Assembly: GCA_963997635.1 (NCBI GenBank) | Contig: CAXEND010000001.1 | Coordinates: 62,001-126,000, forward strand | Origin: GCA-2728135 sp002728135 | Lineage (GTDB): Bacteria > Pseudomonadota > Alphaproteobacteria > UBA828 | Direction: 5' to 3' | DNA: 64,000 bases | Shown: positions 53,681 through 63,358 of the stretch, in pieces | Layout: each line of letters begins with the position of its first letter | Numbering within the stretch: position 1 is the first letter of the stretch | Position numbers and translations under genes: made by a program | The notes under the pieces: model-generated | Told to the model about the DNA's origin: nothing | The model's input: only the letters and a program-made list of their open reading frames with translations | Databases searched by the model: none

Positions 53681-54507
53681 TTTTTTTTTATTTTTTTTCA
53701 ATTTTTATTTTATTCTACACACTCGGAATTAGCGAAGTTCTTGCAGGCAGGAATATTAAGCTTGCAACAACAACCTCTACAGAAAACTCAGGACTGCTAA
53801 AAAGACTGTTGCCTGTTTTTGAAAATCGTAAGGATATTAAGGTATTAGTCATTGCTGTTGGTACAGGTCAAGCTCTAAAAATAGGAAAAGATGGGGATGC
53901 TGATGTTCTGCTTGTGCACGACTCTGTTGCAGAGAAAGAATTCATGCAGAAGGGCTTTGGAATTTCTCGTAGAGAGGTTATGTCTAATGACTTCATTATT
54001 GTTGGTCCCCAAGGTGATCCTGCAAGGATAAAGGGAGGGCGTGACGCAGTAAAAGCATTTAAGAAAATTTATTCTAATTCTATTAAGTTTGTCTCACGTG
54101 GTGATGATAGTGGTACACACAAAGCAGAGAAAAGACTATGGGAAACTGCAAGCAATATTTTACCATGGAATGTAACTTCAACAAGTTGGTATAATGAAGT
54201 AGGTGCTGGTATGGGCCAGACGTTAAATATAGCAATAGGAATGGGAGCTTATACTATTGTTGACAGAGGTACTTGGCTTGCTTTTAAAAATAAGAGGGAA
54301 CATATAATTATGGTTGAAGATAAAGAAACTCTTCACAACCCATACAGCGTGATTTTAATAAATCCAAATATACACCCACACACTAAATCCGAAGATGCAA
54401 AACAGTTTTATGATTGGGTGATTGGTGAAGAAGCACAGGAAATTATTTCTGAATACCGGATTGACGGAGAAAGGCTATTCTTGCCAAATATTGATATTTA
54501 TAAATGA
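53668..54507 (+). CDS. tupA: Tungstate-binding periplasmic protein TupA
   Basis: The 279-residue protein has a signal peptide ending near EVLAGR. Directly after it comes LATTTSTENSGLLKRLLPVFE (residues about 31-51), the TupA oxyanion-binding signature (TTTSTxNSGL), and the second site SRGDDSGTHKAEKRLWE. The GAGMGQTLNIAIGMGAYTIVDRGTWL-type block (about 170-195) is also diagnostic. It captures tungstate in the periplasm for TupBC. The start codon is GTG, and the stop overlaps the next gene by 4 bases (ATGA). Confidence 0.92.
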   Translation: MCRIVFFYFFSIFILFYTLGISEVLAGRNIKLATTTSTENSGLLKRLLPVFENRKDIKVLVIAVGTGQALKIGKDGDADVLLVHDSVAEKEFMQKGFGISRREVMSNDFIIVGPQGDPARIKGGRDAVKAFKKIYSNSIKFVSRGDDSGTHKAEKRLWETASNILPWNVTSTSWYNEVGAGMGQTLNIAIGMGAYTIVDRGTWLAFKNKREHIIMVEDKETLHNPYSVILINPNIHPHTKSEDAKQFYDWVIGEEAQEIISEYRIDGERLFLPNIDIYK

Positions 54508-55853
54508 TAATTTTTTATGCAAAAAAATCTCATTACTTTTTTTCTAACCTTGGTTTAGGAATTAATATTTTCCTTCCTAGTAAGATTATTTGGTTAATTA
54601 ATTTTATATTAATTTTTATATTCATATTAATGGTCGAGCAGACCAATCCTAGGGCCCAGAAAAATGATGGGCTGGGTAAAAATCTTTTTAATCTTGTTTG
54701 GACTGATTCAATTGACGAATCATTAGATGGAAATGGGCTTGGTCCTCTTTATAACGCTTCGAGCTGTGTTTCTTGTCATCCAAAAAATAGTCGTGTTGGC
54801 CCTCCTAGATTAATAGGTGAAAAAGCGCTAGGAATGTTAGTTCGTATTTCAGTAAAAAATAACTTAAATCAAGAAGTCCCTCATCCAAAATATGGGACGC
54901 AAATAAATACTTTCTCAGTAAAAGATTTTCCTGCTGAGGGGGTAATATATGTTACATGGGAATATAAGAATGGGACATATGGAGATGGTGAGAGCTGGCA
55001 ATTACGTCGTCCAGTACTGCTTTTTTCAGAACTTGCTTATGGGCCTATAGATAGCTCTGTATTACGTTCTGCAAGAGTACCACCTAGTCTTAATACTTCA
55101 GGGAAAATTGAAAAAGTTAATGATTCTTCAATAATTACTGGTGCGGATCCTGACGATTTAGATGGAGATAATATATCTGGACGTCCAAATTTTGTTCGGT
55201 CAAAAATAACTGGTTCTAACCAAATTGGTCGATTTGGATGGAAAGCTGGGAAATATAACCTTAAAGAACAAGTGGCAACAGCTTTAATTGAGGATATGGG
55301 TATTACAAACTCTATATACCCAAAGCAAATATGTCCCCCGATTGATATCAATTGTAAAACTAAAAACAATAACAGAACTAGTTTAGAATTGAATGATAAA
55401 GGCCTGTTATCTCTAGTTAAGTATATTTCTAATATTGATAAAGAAAACTCAAATATAATAAATAACCAAGCATCAAGTATAGAAAAGCTAGGTAAATCAT
55501 TATTTATAAGAAGTAGTTGCGACAGTTGTCACGTTCCACATCTTAAAGGAAAAAATGGAGAAAATGTCGTGTTATATTCGGATTTACTACTTCATGATAT
55601 GGGTGAGGGCTTAGCGGATCAAAGGCGTGAATTTGAGGCCACAGGAAGAGAGTGGAGAACTGCACCTCTAGTGGGTCTTAGTAACCTTTTTTCTCCAAAT
55701 AATAAGATATCACTCTTACATGATGGTAGAGCGCGTGGATTTTCAGAAGCTATTTTATGGCATGGTGGAGAAGCGATGGACTCAAGAGAAAACTTTAGAT
55801 TAATGGAAAAAAAGGAGAGAGAAGCACTTCTAAGTTATTTAGAATCTTTATGA
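54504..55853 (+). CDS. Di-heme cytochrome / thiol oxidoreductase-like protein
   Basis: The 449-residue protein has an N-terminal membrane segment (about residues 25-43) and two c-type haem motifs: CVSCHPKN near residue 91 and CDSCHVPH near residue 345. The segment GPLYNASSCVSCH, ADPDDLDGDNISGRPN and LLHDGRARGFSEAILWHGGEA match the di-heme oxidoreductase-like (COG3488/DHOR) family. The function of this family is poorly known; it is probably periplasmic and membrane-anchored. The start overlaps the tupA stop, so it belongs to the tungstate operon. It ends 5 bases from the convergent bipA. Confidence 0.85.
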   Translation: MIIFYAKKSHYFFSNLGLGINIFLPSKIIWLINFILIFIFILMVEQTNPRAQKNDGLGKNLFNLVWTDSIDESLDGNGLGPLYNASSCVSCHPKNSRVGPPRLIGEKALGMLVRISVKNNLNQEVPHPKYGTQINTFSVKDFPAEGVIYVTWEYKNGTYGDGESWQLRRPVLLFSELAYGPIDSSVLRSARVPPSLNTSGKIEKVNDSSIITGADPDDLDGDNISGRPNFVRSKITGSNQIGRFGWKAGKYNLKEQVATALIEDMGITNSIYPKQICPPIDINCKTKNNNRTSLELNDKGLLSLVKYISNIDKENSNIINNQASSIEKLGKSLFIRSSCDSCHVPHLKGKNGENVVLYSDLLLHDMGEGLADQRREFEATGREWRTAPLVGLSNLFSPNNKISLLHDGRARGFSEAILWHGGEAMDSRENFRLMEKKEREALLSYLESL

Positions 55854-55858
55854 AATAT

Positions 55859-57688
55859 TTATGTTGGCTTAGTTTTTTTCTCTCTTAAAGCTCGTTTCCT
55901 ATCATTAGGATCTAATAAATGTTTTCTGAGACGTATTGATCTAGGCGTTACTTCTACTAACTCATCATCAGCAATATAAGCAATGGCAGATTCTAAGGAA
56001 AATTTCTTAGGTGGACTAAGTTTGATTGCCTCGTCTTTTCCCGCCGCACGAATATTTGTTAGTTGTTTTGTGCGCATTGGATTTACCTCCAGATCATTTC
56101 TCCTAGAATGTTCACCCAAAATCATTCCGTTGTATACTTTGTCTCCCGGAGAGATAAATAGAATTCCTCTTTCTTCGAGGTTAGAAAGAGCGAAAGGGAT
56201 GGCGGAACCATTAGAGATAGATACAAGCACCCCAGATAGACGCATATGTATTTCTCCAAAATATGGCTCATAACCACAAAAAATACGATGTATTACACCA
56301 GTTCCACGTGTAGCTGTCATAAACTCACCATGATAGCCAATAAGTCCACGTGAAGGTGCCCGAAATATTAAACGTGTCTTTTCATTTCCTGAGGGTGTCA
56401 TATTTATTAATTGACTTTTTCGTTTGCTAAGACCTTCAACAACTATACCAACGAAATCATTATCTAAATCAATGAGTATTTCTTCTACAGGTTCTTCTCT
56501 CTTCCCATTTAAAGAGTTAACTCTTTCAATAATCTCAGGCCTACTCACTGAGAATTCATATCCTTCTCTTCTCATTGTTTCAAAAAGGACACCAAGTTGA
56601 AGTTCGCCGCGTCCAGAAACATTATAACTTCCTGGTTTTTCAGAATCAGTTACAGAGATAGCAACATTATGTTCAGACTCACGAATTAGCCGATCCCCTA
56701 TAACACGAGACGTTACGTAAGTTCCTTCAATACCAGAGATAGGGGAGTCGTTGATAGAGACAATAACCGACATAGTAGGTGGATCAATAGGTTGAGATTT
56801 TAGAGGTTTTATTGAATCGGGTGCAGCGAGAGTATGAGATACAGAGGCTTTAGTAAAACCAGCAATAGCAATGATGTCACCTGCACTTGCCTTCGGGATA
56901 GGGATTCTTTTTAGGCCACTGTATGAAAAAAGTTTATTTATTCTACCATTTTCAATAATTTTCCCGTCACGATTGAGTGCAGTAATATTATCGCCTTCCA
57001 TAACAGAACCGTTGTAAATACGACCTGTTAGAATTCTTCCTAAGTAAGGGTCTACCTCCTGGATAGATACTAATAACTCAAACGGGTGAATAGAGTTTCC
57101 CTGAGGCCTAGGAACATGTTTAATTATTAGTTGGAATAGTGGTTTAAGGTCGTGATTAGGTTTGTCAATATCTTTTGTAGCCCATCCATCTCGCCCTGAG
57201 GCAAAGAGAACTGGGAAATCTAATTGTTCGTCATCCGCCCCTAAAGAGTCAAATAAATCAAAAACTTCATCTAACACTTCGGAACTTCGTGAGTCAGATC
57301 GATCAATCTTATTTAAAACAACTATAGGTCTTAATCCCAGTCTAAGTGCTTTATCAAGTACAAATTTTGTCTGAGGCATTGGACCTTCAGCGGCATCTAC
57401 TAAAATTATAACTCCATCAACCATATCAAGAATACGTTCTACTTCACCTCCAAAATCTGCATGTCCAGGAGTATCAACGATATTGATACGAGTGTTTCCA
57501 GAGATAATGGATGTGCATTTTGATAAAATTGTGATGCCTCTTTCTTTCTCTATATCCCCTGAGTCCAATGCTCTCTCTGAAATCCGTTCATTTTTTCTAA
57601 GTGTACCACTTTCATATAACATGCTATCAACAAGAGTTGTTTTCCCATGATCAACATGTGCTATTATGGCTATATTTCGTAATTCCAT
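55859..57688 (-). CDS. typA: Translational GTPase TypA/BipA
   Basis: This ribosome-associated GTPase acts in 50S assembly and stress adaptation. The 609 residues carry all G motifs: IIAHVDHGKTTLVD, ERGITILSK, DTPGHADFGGEV, NKIDR and an EF-G-like domain. The C-terminal BipA domain includes PSRGLIGYHGEFMT. Length and motif order are normal. It is a single gene, divergent from modABC across a 270-base gap (57689-57958), in which I see only AT-rich sequence and no riboswitch I can name. Confidence 0.96.
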   Translation of the reverse strand: MELRNIAIIAHVDHGKTTLVDSMLYESGTLRKNERISERALDSGDIEKERGITILSKCTSIISGNTRINIVDTPGHADFGGEVERILDMVDGVIILVDAAEGPMPQTKFVLDKALRLGLRPIVVLNKIDRSDSRSSEVLDEVFDLFDSLGADDEQLDFPVLFASGRDGWATKDIDKPNHDLKPLFQLIIKHVPRPQGNSIHPFELLVSIQEVDPYLGRILTGRIYNGSVMEGDNITALNRDGKIIENGRINKLFSYSGLKRIPIPKASAGDIIAIAGFTKASVSHTLAAPDSIKPLKSQPIDPPTMSVIVSINDSPISGIEGTYVTSRVIGDRLIRESEHNVAISVTDSEKPGSYNVSGRGELQLGVLFETMRREGYEFSVSRPEIIERVNSLNGKREEPVEEILIDLDNDFVGIVVEGLSKRKSQLINMTPSGNEKTRLIFRAPSRGLIGYHGEFMTATRGTGVIHRIFCGYEPYFGEIHMRLSGVLVSISNGSAIPFALSNLEERGILFISPGDKVYNGMILGEHSRRNDLEVNPMRTKQLTNIRAAGKDEAIKLSPPKKFSLESAIAYIADDELVEVTPRSIRLRKHLLDPNDRKRALREKKTKPT

Positions 57689-57958
57689 TTTTTGGTTGTC
57701 ATATAGCTAGTTAAGAATGCAAAGATGTTATTTTCGTCTATTGCAGTAAATTACTTCTATAACTATTATTGCTACCCTCTTTAGAGTGTTAAATCGAATA
57801 TTTTATAAATTAAGCCGATGGGCTTGAAAGTTGTTACTTAGATTTATGCATGTTTATACGGGATGCGGGGCGCTCTCCCAAAGAATGGCATGATTGGTCA
57901 TTTATACAGAAGTTTCTATGGAATAAAAACCTGAAGAAATATTTAGGAGGCCCCTTTT

Positions 57959-58879
57959 GTGCAATTAAGAATATGTCAAGAGAATGCTAATTATTTATGG
58001 CAGCGCTGGCTGATATTTTTTATTGTGTTAGTGATATTATTTATAGTTCTCATACCTACCTCTGACAACCTACATGCAGAAAATAAAGGACATGAAAATA
58101 AGGGAAATTTAGTCGTCTTTGCTGCCATAAGTATGATTAATGCATTAGAAAATTTAGCAGAACAGTTTTCGCGTAGCGAAGGAATTAAAGTTGTAACAGT
58201 ATTTGCATCTTCTTCACGATTAGCAAAACAGATTCAATTTGGGGCACCAGCTCATGTGTTTATTTCTGCTAACGTGAAGTGGATGGATTCTTTGTTGGAT
58301 AAAGGTTTAATAGAAAAAAATAGCCTTGTTAAAGTTGTTAGTAACAAGTTGGTTCTAATAAAGCCATTTCATGAATTGGATTATGCAGAAAATCATGAAA
58401 ACAATATAATTGAGTTTTTACCAGATAAGAAAATAATTTACCTTGATTCAGAAACTAATATTTTTGAAATGCTAGGTGAAAAAAGACTAGCTATAGGCAA
58501 CCCAGACTATGTTCCAGCTGGAATGTATGCTTTAGAGGCATTAAAAAAACTAGGTCTTTGGCATGAAGTAGCCAACAAAATTGCTCCTATGCCAAATGTG
58601 CGTTCGGTATTATCAGTTGTAGAGCGTGGTGAGGCCCCTATAGGTATAGTCTATAATAGTGACGCCAAGACAAGTAATAAAATTAAGGTTATAGGTGAAA
58701 TTTCACATAATGATCATCAAAATATTATATATCCTGGTGCTGTAACATCTGATGCTCCGCCTATAGCCCACAAGTTTCTGAAATATCTTTTAGGATATGA
58801 AGCACAAGCAATATTTTCCAAGAATGGTTTTATTATTTGCTCAAATAATAGCTCAGAGGTATTAGAACTAAAATGTTAA
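57959..58879 (+). CDS. modA: Molybdate-binding periplasmic protein ModA
   Basis: The 306-residue protein has a long N-terminal signal region with a hydrophobic core and a likely cleavage site at LHA-EN. It is followed by VVFAAISMINALENLAEQFS and VTVFASSSRLAKQIQFGAPAHVFISA, the molybdate-binding core of ModA. NPDYVPAGMYALEAL supplies the second lobe. The GTG start has a strong AGGAGG 8 bases upstream. Its end overlaps the modB start by 7 bases. Confidence 0.92.
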   Translation: MQLRICQENANYLWQRWLIFFIVLVILFIVLIPTSDNLHAENKGHENKGNLVVFAAISMINALENLAEQFSRSEGIKVVTVFASSSRLAKQIQFGAPAHVFISANVKWMDSLLDKGLIEKNSLVKVVSNKLVLIKPFHELDYAENHENNIIEFLPDKKIIYLDSETNIFEMLGEKRLAIGNPDYVPAGMYALEALKKLGLWHEVANKIAPMPNVRSVLSVVERGEAPIGIVYNSDAKTSNKIKVIGEISHNDHQNIIYPGAVTSDAPPIAHKFLKYLLGYEAQAIFSKNGFIICSNNSSEVLELKC

Positions 58880-59562
58880 CTGCTTTAGAATGGGAAGCAA
58901 TACAACTTAGTCTGAGAATATCCTTCTGGGCTGTATTTATAAGTTTACCATTTGGCGTTGGGATTGCTTGGGTCTTAGGACGTTATAATTTCCCTGGCAA
59001 GTCGTTCTTGGATGCATTTGTAAATGCTCCATTGGTTATCCCTCCTGTTGCATTAGGATACATTTTGCTTGTTTTATTTGGTCGAACGGGATTATTTGGT
59101 AGGGTTTTAGAGGATTGGTTAGGTGTTAGCCTTGTGTTTACATGGGAAGGAGCTTCTCTTGCTTCAGCAATAGTATCTTTCCCTTTACTAGTGCGATCCA
59201 TCAGAATATCAGTCGAGAATTTAGATCAAGGGCTTGAAAAAGCAGCTAGAACTCTTGGTGCCAACCCAATCAGGACTTTTTTTACTATTAGTTTGCCTTT
59301 GATATGGCCCGGCATGCTAGCAGGAATTACATTAGCCTTTGCAAGGTGTGTAGGAGAATTTGGTGCGACTATAACTTTTGCATCTAATATTCCTGGAGAA
59401 ACTCGTACATTACCTTTGGCTCTATACACAGTTATTGAGATGCCTGGAGGCGAATCAGCAGCTCTAAGGCTTATGATATTTTCGGTTGTATTAGCATTTA
59501 TAGCTCTCTTCTTATCAGAATTTCTTGCTCGCAGATCGAGAAAAAAATTTAGGAGTAATTAA
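58873..59562 (+). CDS. modB: Molybdate ABC transporter permease ModB
   Basis: This inner-membrane permease (229 residues, about five to six helices) has the family block VNAPLVIPPVALGYILLVLFGRTG and the ATPase-contact loop EKAARTLGANPIRTFFTISLP. CVGEFGATITFASNIPGETRTLPLALY (residues about 165-192) is diagnostic of ModB. It starts inside the modA stop and modC starts 2 bases after its end. Confidence 0.94.
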   Translation: MLTALEWEAIQLSLRISFWAVFISLPFGVGIAWVLGRYNFPGKSFLDAFVNAPLVIPPVALGYILLVLFGRTGLFGRVLEDWLGVSLVFTWEGASLASAIVSFPLLVRSIRISVENLDQGLEKAARTLGANPIRTFFTISLPLIWPGMLAGITLAFARCVGEFGATITFASNIPGETRTLPLALYTVIEMPGGESAALRLMIFSVVLAFIALFLSEFLARRSRKKFRSN

Positions 59563-59564
59563 GG

Positions 59565-60653
59565 TTGATAAATCTTGAAGTTGAAGCAAGGACTCGCCTG
59601 GGTAGTTTTAACCTTGATGCAGAATTTCATGCACTAGGGGGTGAAGTGACAATTCTGTTTGGTCGTTCAGGTGCTGGAAAAACAACTGTTATGGAGTCTA
59701 TAGCGGGTCTAAGAAATTTATCAGATGGAAAAATAAGTTTAGGGGATAGGGTCCTGTTTGATAGTTGTGCTGGGGTTAATCTTAAACCAGAGAGAAGAGG
59801 AATCGGATATGTCTTCCAAGATGCAAGACTCTTTCCTCATTTAACAGTTCGTGAAAATCTTCTTTATGGGCGACGTCGTTTGACGCTCCAACCTTATAAA
59901 GGTGATTTTAATAAGATTATTGATTTGTTAGACATTGCAAGTATCCTTTCTAGATTCCCTTCGACCCTCTCAGGTGGAGAAATGCAACGAGTTGCAATTG
60001 GGCGTGCATTTCTCTCAAATCCTGATGTTCTTCTTATGGATGAACCATTAGTTTCATTAGATGACTTGCGTAAAGATGAAATTCTTAAATATATATCACA
60101 ATTAAAAGACATAGTTTCCATCCCTATAATTTATGTTACCCATTCAGTTGATGAAGTTTTAAAACTAGCAGATAAAGTAATTTTAATGTCTGATGGAAAC
60201 GTTCAAGCATCTGGTACCCCTAACCAAGTTATGGGTAGACCTGATCTTGAACCATTTGTTATAGATGGTGCTGGAGGCACAGTAGTTGATACAGTTGTAG
60301 ATTTTCAAGATAAGTCTCATTCTCTTACGAATTTAGCTTTCCCGGGTGGTAATCTTTTAGTGCCTAGAATTGATGCAAGTCGAGGTACTCATATAAGAGT
60401 GCGTATTCGTTCACGTGATGTGGCGTTAGCTACTGTCAGACCAGAATCAATCTCTGTGCTGAATATGCTTGGTGTTAAGATTGTTTCTATCAGCCCCCCT
60501 CGAGGGGCGGTAGTTGATGTTGTGCTTGATGCAAAAGTACCTCTAAGGGCTCAAATAACCCAGAAATCAGCTTTAGAACTTAATTTGAATGAAGGTATGG
60601 AAGTTTTTGCACTAATAAAGACAGTGGCAGTAGAGGGCCAAGAACATGTATAA
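59565..60653 (+). CDS. modC: Molybdate ABC transporter ATP-binding protein ModC
   Basis: The 362-residue protein has an ABC domain with Walker A FGRSGAGKTTVMES, a Q-loop in GYVFQDARLFPHLTVREN, signature LSGGEMQRVAIGRAF and Walker B LLMDEPLVSLD. The C-terminal part (about residues 280-360) is a mop/TOBE domain that binds molybdate and can regulate the transporter. The start is TTG (MINLEVEAR). It completes the modABC operon. Confidence 0.94.
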   Translation: MINLEVEARTRLGSFNLDAEFHALGGEVTILFGRSGAGKTTVMESIAGLRNLSDGKISLGDRVLFDSCAGVNLKPERRGIGYVFQDARLFPHLTVRENLLYGRRRLTLQPYKGDFNKIIDLLDIASILSRFPSTLSGGEMQRVAIGRAFLSNPDVLLMDEPLVSLDDLRKDEILKYISQLKDIVSIPIIYVTHSVDEVLKLADKVILMSDGNVQASGTPNQVMGRPDLEPFVIDGAGGTVVDTVVDFQDKSHSLTNLAFPGGNLLVPRIDASRGTHIRVRIRSRDVALATVRPESISVLNMLGVKIVSISPPRGAVVDVVLDAKVPLRAQITQKSALELNLNEGMEVFALIKTVAVEGQEHV

Positions 60654-60736
60654 TATAATTTGTATGTGTAAAATAGACTTTGAGTTATGTTAAAATTCTA
60701 TGAGATTAATTCATATAATAGATAGGCAGGTATATC

Positions 60737-61018
60737 ATGGCATCAGCAACACCCACGCAACTGATAGATAATGACCGAGTAAGAGTTACTGAATGGAGAT
60801 TTGGGCCTGGGGAGTCTACTGGTTATCACCGACATGAATTTGATTATGTTGTCGTACCAACAACTACAGGGGATCTACTTTTAAAAGAAGCGGATGGGGA
60901 TCGTACTGTTAGAATTGAGACTGGAGTCCCATACTTTAGAAATGAGGGAGTAGAGCATGATGTTATAAACCCAAGTCAAGAAAACGAAATTGTATTTGTA
61001 GAAGTTGAAATCAAATAA
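60737..61018 (+). CDS. Small cupin-domain protein
   Basis: The 93-residue protein is a single cupin barrel with GESTGYHRHEFDYVVVPTTTG as the metal-binding first motif (HxHxxxx pattern, residues about 26-46) and GVEHDVINPSQ as the second. Its function is unknown; such small cupins may be metal-dependent or merely sugar-binding. It lies 83 bases after modC on the same strand. Confidence 0.8.
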   Translation: MASATPTQLIDNDRVRVTEWRFGPGESTGYHRHEFDYVVVPTTTGDLLLKEADGDRTVRIETGVPYFRNEGVEHDVINPSQENEIVFVEVEIK

Positions 61019-61073
61019 TTCAGGTTTTGTTAAGAAATACTAAAACTTTAATTATCAGGAGTCAGTTCAAGAG

Positions 61074-63290
61074 GTGAGTTTTTTACGTCGTGTTTTCCGT
61101 AGGTTTGGTTGGGTGCATCTCATTGCACTTGGCTTATTAGCTGCACTCATTGTTCTTAGAGTAGCAGACCCAGCACCTCTACAACTTCTTAGATCAAAAA
61201 TATTTGACTTTTATCAACAGGTTGAACCAAGAGAGCGAAGTAGACAGCCCGTAGCAATAGTAGATATTGATGAGGAAAGTTTAAGGGACGTTGGTCAGTG
61301 GCCTTGGCCAAGGACAACTGTTGCACGGCTTCTTAATAATCTACGCAAATATGGGGCTGCAGGAGTGGCTTTTGACGTAGTGTTTGCTGAGCCAGATCGT
61401 ACATCTCCAAATCTAGTAGCAAAAAATATACGAGGCCTTGGAAAAAAAGCACGCCAAGAGCTGGAACGACTTCCTAGCAATGATGAAACATTTGCGAGGA
61501 TTATCAAGCGGAGTCCAGCAGTACTTGGTCAGGCCACAATAAATAGAAAAATTGTAAAAACAGAGAGAAAATCTTTAAAAGCGACATTTGGCTATAAGCA
61601 ACCAAAAGGGGTTCAAGCAAAGAATTTTATGCTTTCGTATCCTGGCATTACTAGAAATTTAGAAATACTTGAGAATGCTACTCCTGGTATTGGAGTATTT
61701 ACTTTTAAGCCTGCAGTTGATGGAATTGTTAGGCAAGTACCACTAGTTGTAAGAGTTGATAATCGGGTATATCCGACACTTTCTTTAGAACTCCTAAGAG
61801 TAGCCACAAAACAAAAAACTTTTGTTGTCAAGGCTAATCAGGCAGGGCTTCAATCTGTTGTTGTTGCAGGTCTAGAAATTCCTACTGACCAGAATGGACA
61901 AGTATGGATGAAATTCGCCAAGCACGATAGAAATTTATATATTCCAGCAAAAGATGTATTAAACAAGACTATTTCAAAGGAACGTATTGCGGGGCATCTT
62001 TTATTTATTGGAACTTCTGCTGCTGGCCTTCTTGATATTAAAGCAACTCCAGTTGACCCAGCAATTCCTGGTGTAGAGGTTCATGCTCAGCTTCTTCAGA
62101 ATATAATGGATAAAATATATTTGATTCGACCAGGTTGGGCTATTGGTGCTGAGGTTATAGCTTTAGGATTATCCGGATTACTCTTAATTGGCCTTATACC
62201 ATTTTTAGGCTCGCTATGGACTTTAATTATTGGATTGACATCTATAATTGGATTAGTAGCGATAACTTGGTGGGCATACCAATCTTCAGGAATGCTCCTA
62301 GATTTAATTTATTCAGCGTTTTCGGTTTTCTTAATATATGTAGTTTTGACATTTTTAAATTACATGAGAGAAGAAAGAGAAAGACGGCAGGTCAAAGGTC
62401 AATTTAGTCATTATTTATCTCCAGATTTAGTAAAGCAGTTAGCTGATGATCCAACTCGATTAACTCTTGGCGGAGAGATGAAAGAAATGACTCTATTATT
62501 TGCTGATATTAGAGGCTTTACAACCATTAGTGAGCAATTTGATGCTGAAGGCTTAACACGCTTTATAAATCGATATTTGACACCTATGACTGAGGTGATA
62601 TTACAACGAAGAGGGACTATAGATAAATATATGGGTGATTGTATAATGGCATTTTGGAACGCCCCCATAGATGATCCTGATCATGCAAAAAATGGGGTTA
62701 GATCAGCACTCGCTATGTTCGAAGAGAGTGATAAGATGAATGAAGTATTGAAAGCTGAAGCAAAAGACGAAGGGAGAAAATATATACCTCTACGCATTGG
62801 TGCAGGACTCAATACGGGTGTCTGCTGTGTAGGTAATATGGGATCTGATATGCGTTTTGATTATTCTGTTTTAGGTGATGACGTTAACCTAGCAGCAAGA
62901 TTAGAGGGACAATCAAAGACTTACGGCGTTAATATAGTCATAGGTGAAAAGACCTATAATGCTGTTCAAGATTTTGCTTGTCTTGAGCTTGATCGTATCC
63001 AGGTGAAAGGGAAAACTGTACCTGTCGATATATTTTGTGTCTTAGGAGATGAAAAGAGAGCACAAAGTCCAGAATTTAGAGCTATCAAATCACTTAATGA
63101 AAATATGATAACTGCTTATCGAAAACAGCAGTGGAAATTAGCTAATCAAAGAATTGAAGAATTAAAGGAAATTGACAAAAATAAAGAGCTAGAAGTTTTA
63201 TGTGAACTTTATGAGCAAAGAATATCTTACTACAAAGAAAATCCGCCCGGCGATAAATGGGACGGATCCTTTATTGCTACTACAAAGTAA
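61074..63290 (+). CDS. Adenylate/guanylate cyclase with CHASE2 sensor domain
   Basis: The 738-residue protein has an N-terminal membrane anchor, then a CHASE2 extracytoplasmic sensor domain (about residues 35-340, with VAIVDIDEESLRDVGQWPWPR and FIGTSAAGLLDIKATPVDP). Two to three membrane helices follow (about 350-430), then a class III cyclase domain (about 465-650). The metal aspartates are in LLFADIRGFTT and DKYMGDCIMAFW, and SVLGDDVNLAARLE follows. The lysine in GTIDKYMGD and the later GDD fit an adenylate cyclase, but GTP use is not excluded. The start codon is GTG. Confidence 0.9.
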   Translation: MSFLRRVFRRFGWVHLIALGLLAALIVLRVADPAPLQLLRSKIFDFYQQVEPRERSRQPVAIVDIDEESLRDVGQWPWPRTTVARLLNNLRKYGAAGVAFDVVFAEPDRTSPNLVAKNIRGLGKKARQELERLPSNDETFARIIKRSPAVLGQATINRKIVKTERKSLKATFGYKQPKGVQAKNFMLSYPGITRNLEILENATPGIGVFTFKPAVDGIVRQVPLVVRVDNRVYPTLSLELLRVATKQKTFVVKANQAGLQSVVVAGLEIPTDQNGQVWMKFAKHDRNLYIPAKDVLNKTISKERIAGHLLFIGTSAAGLLDIKATPVDPAIPGVEVHAQLLQNIMDKIYLIRPGWAIGAEVIALGLSGLLLIGLIPFLGSLWTLIIGLTSIIGLVAITWWAYQSSGMLLDLIYSAFSVFLIYVVLTFLNYMREERERRQVKGQFSHYLSPDLVKQLADDPTRLTLGGEMKEMTLLFADIRGFTTISEQFDAEGLTRFINRYLTPMTEVILQRRGTIDKYMGDCIMAFWNAPIDDPDHAKNGVRSALAMFEESDKMNEVLKAEAKDEGRKYIPLRIGAGLNTGVCCVGNMGSDMRFDYSVLGDDVNLAARLEGQSKTYGVNIVIGEKTYNAVQDFACLELDRIQVKGKTVPVDIFCVLGDEKRAQSPEFRAIKSLNENMITAYRKQQWKLANQRIEELKEIDKNKELEVLCELYEQRISYYKENPPGDKWDGSFIATTK

Positions 63291-63358
63291 ATTTTTCAGG
63301 AAAAGATTATAACTCCTCAGCTGTGAATGTCTGGGTTGTGAGAAATTAGTAAATAAAA

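Noticed and set aside
57689..57958. Molybdenum cofactor or tungsten riboswitch before modA
   Set aside because: I looked for the Moco-RNA layout upstream of modA and saw only a few short G/C runs without a consistent fold; a covariance search would decide.
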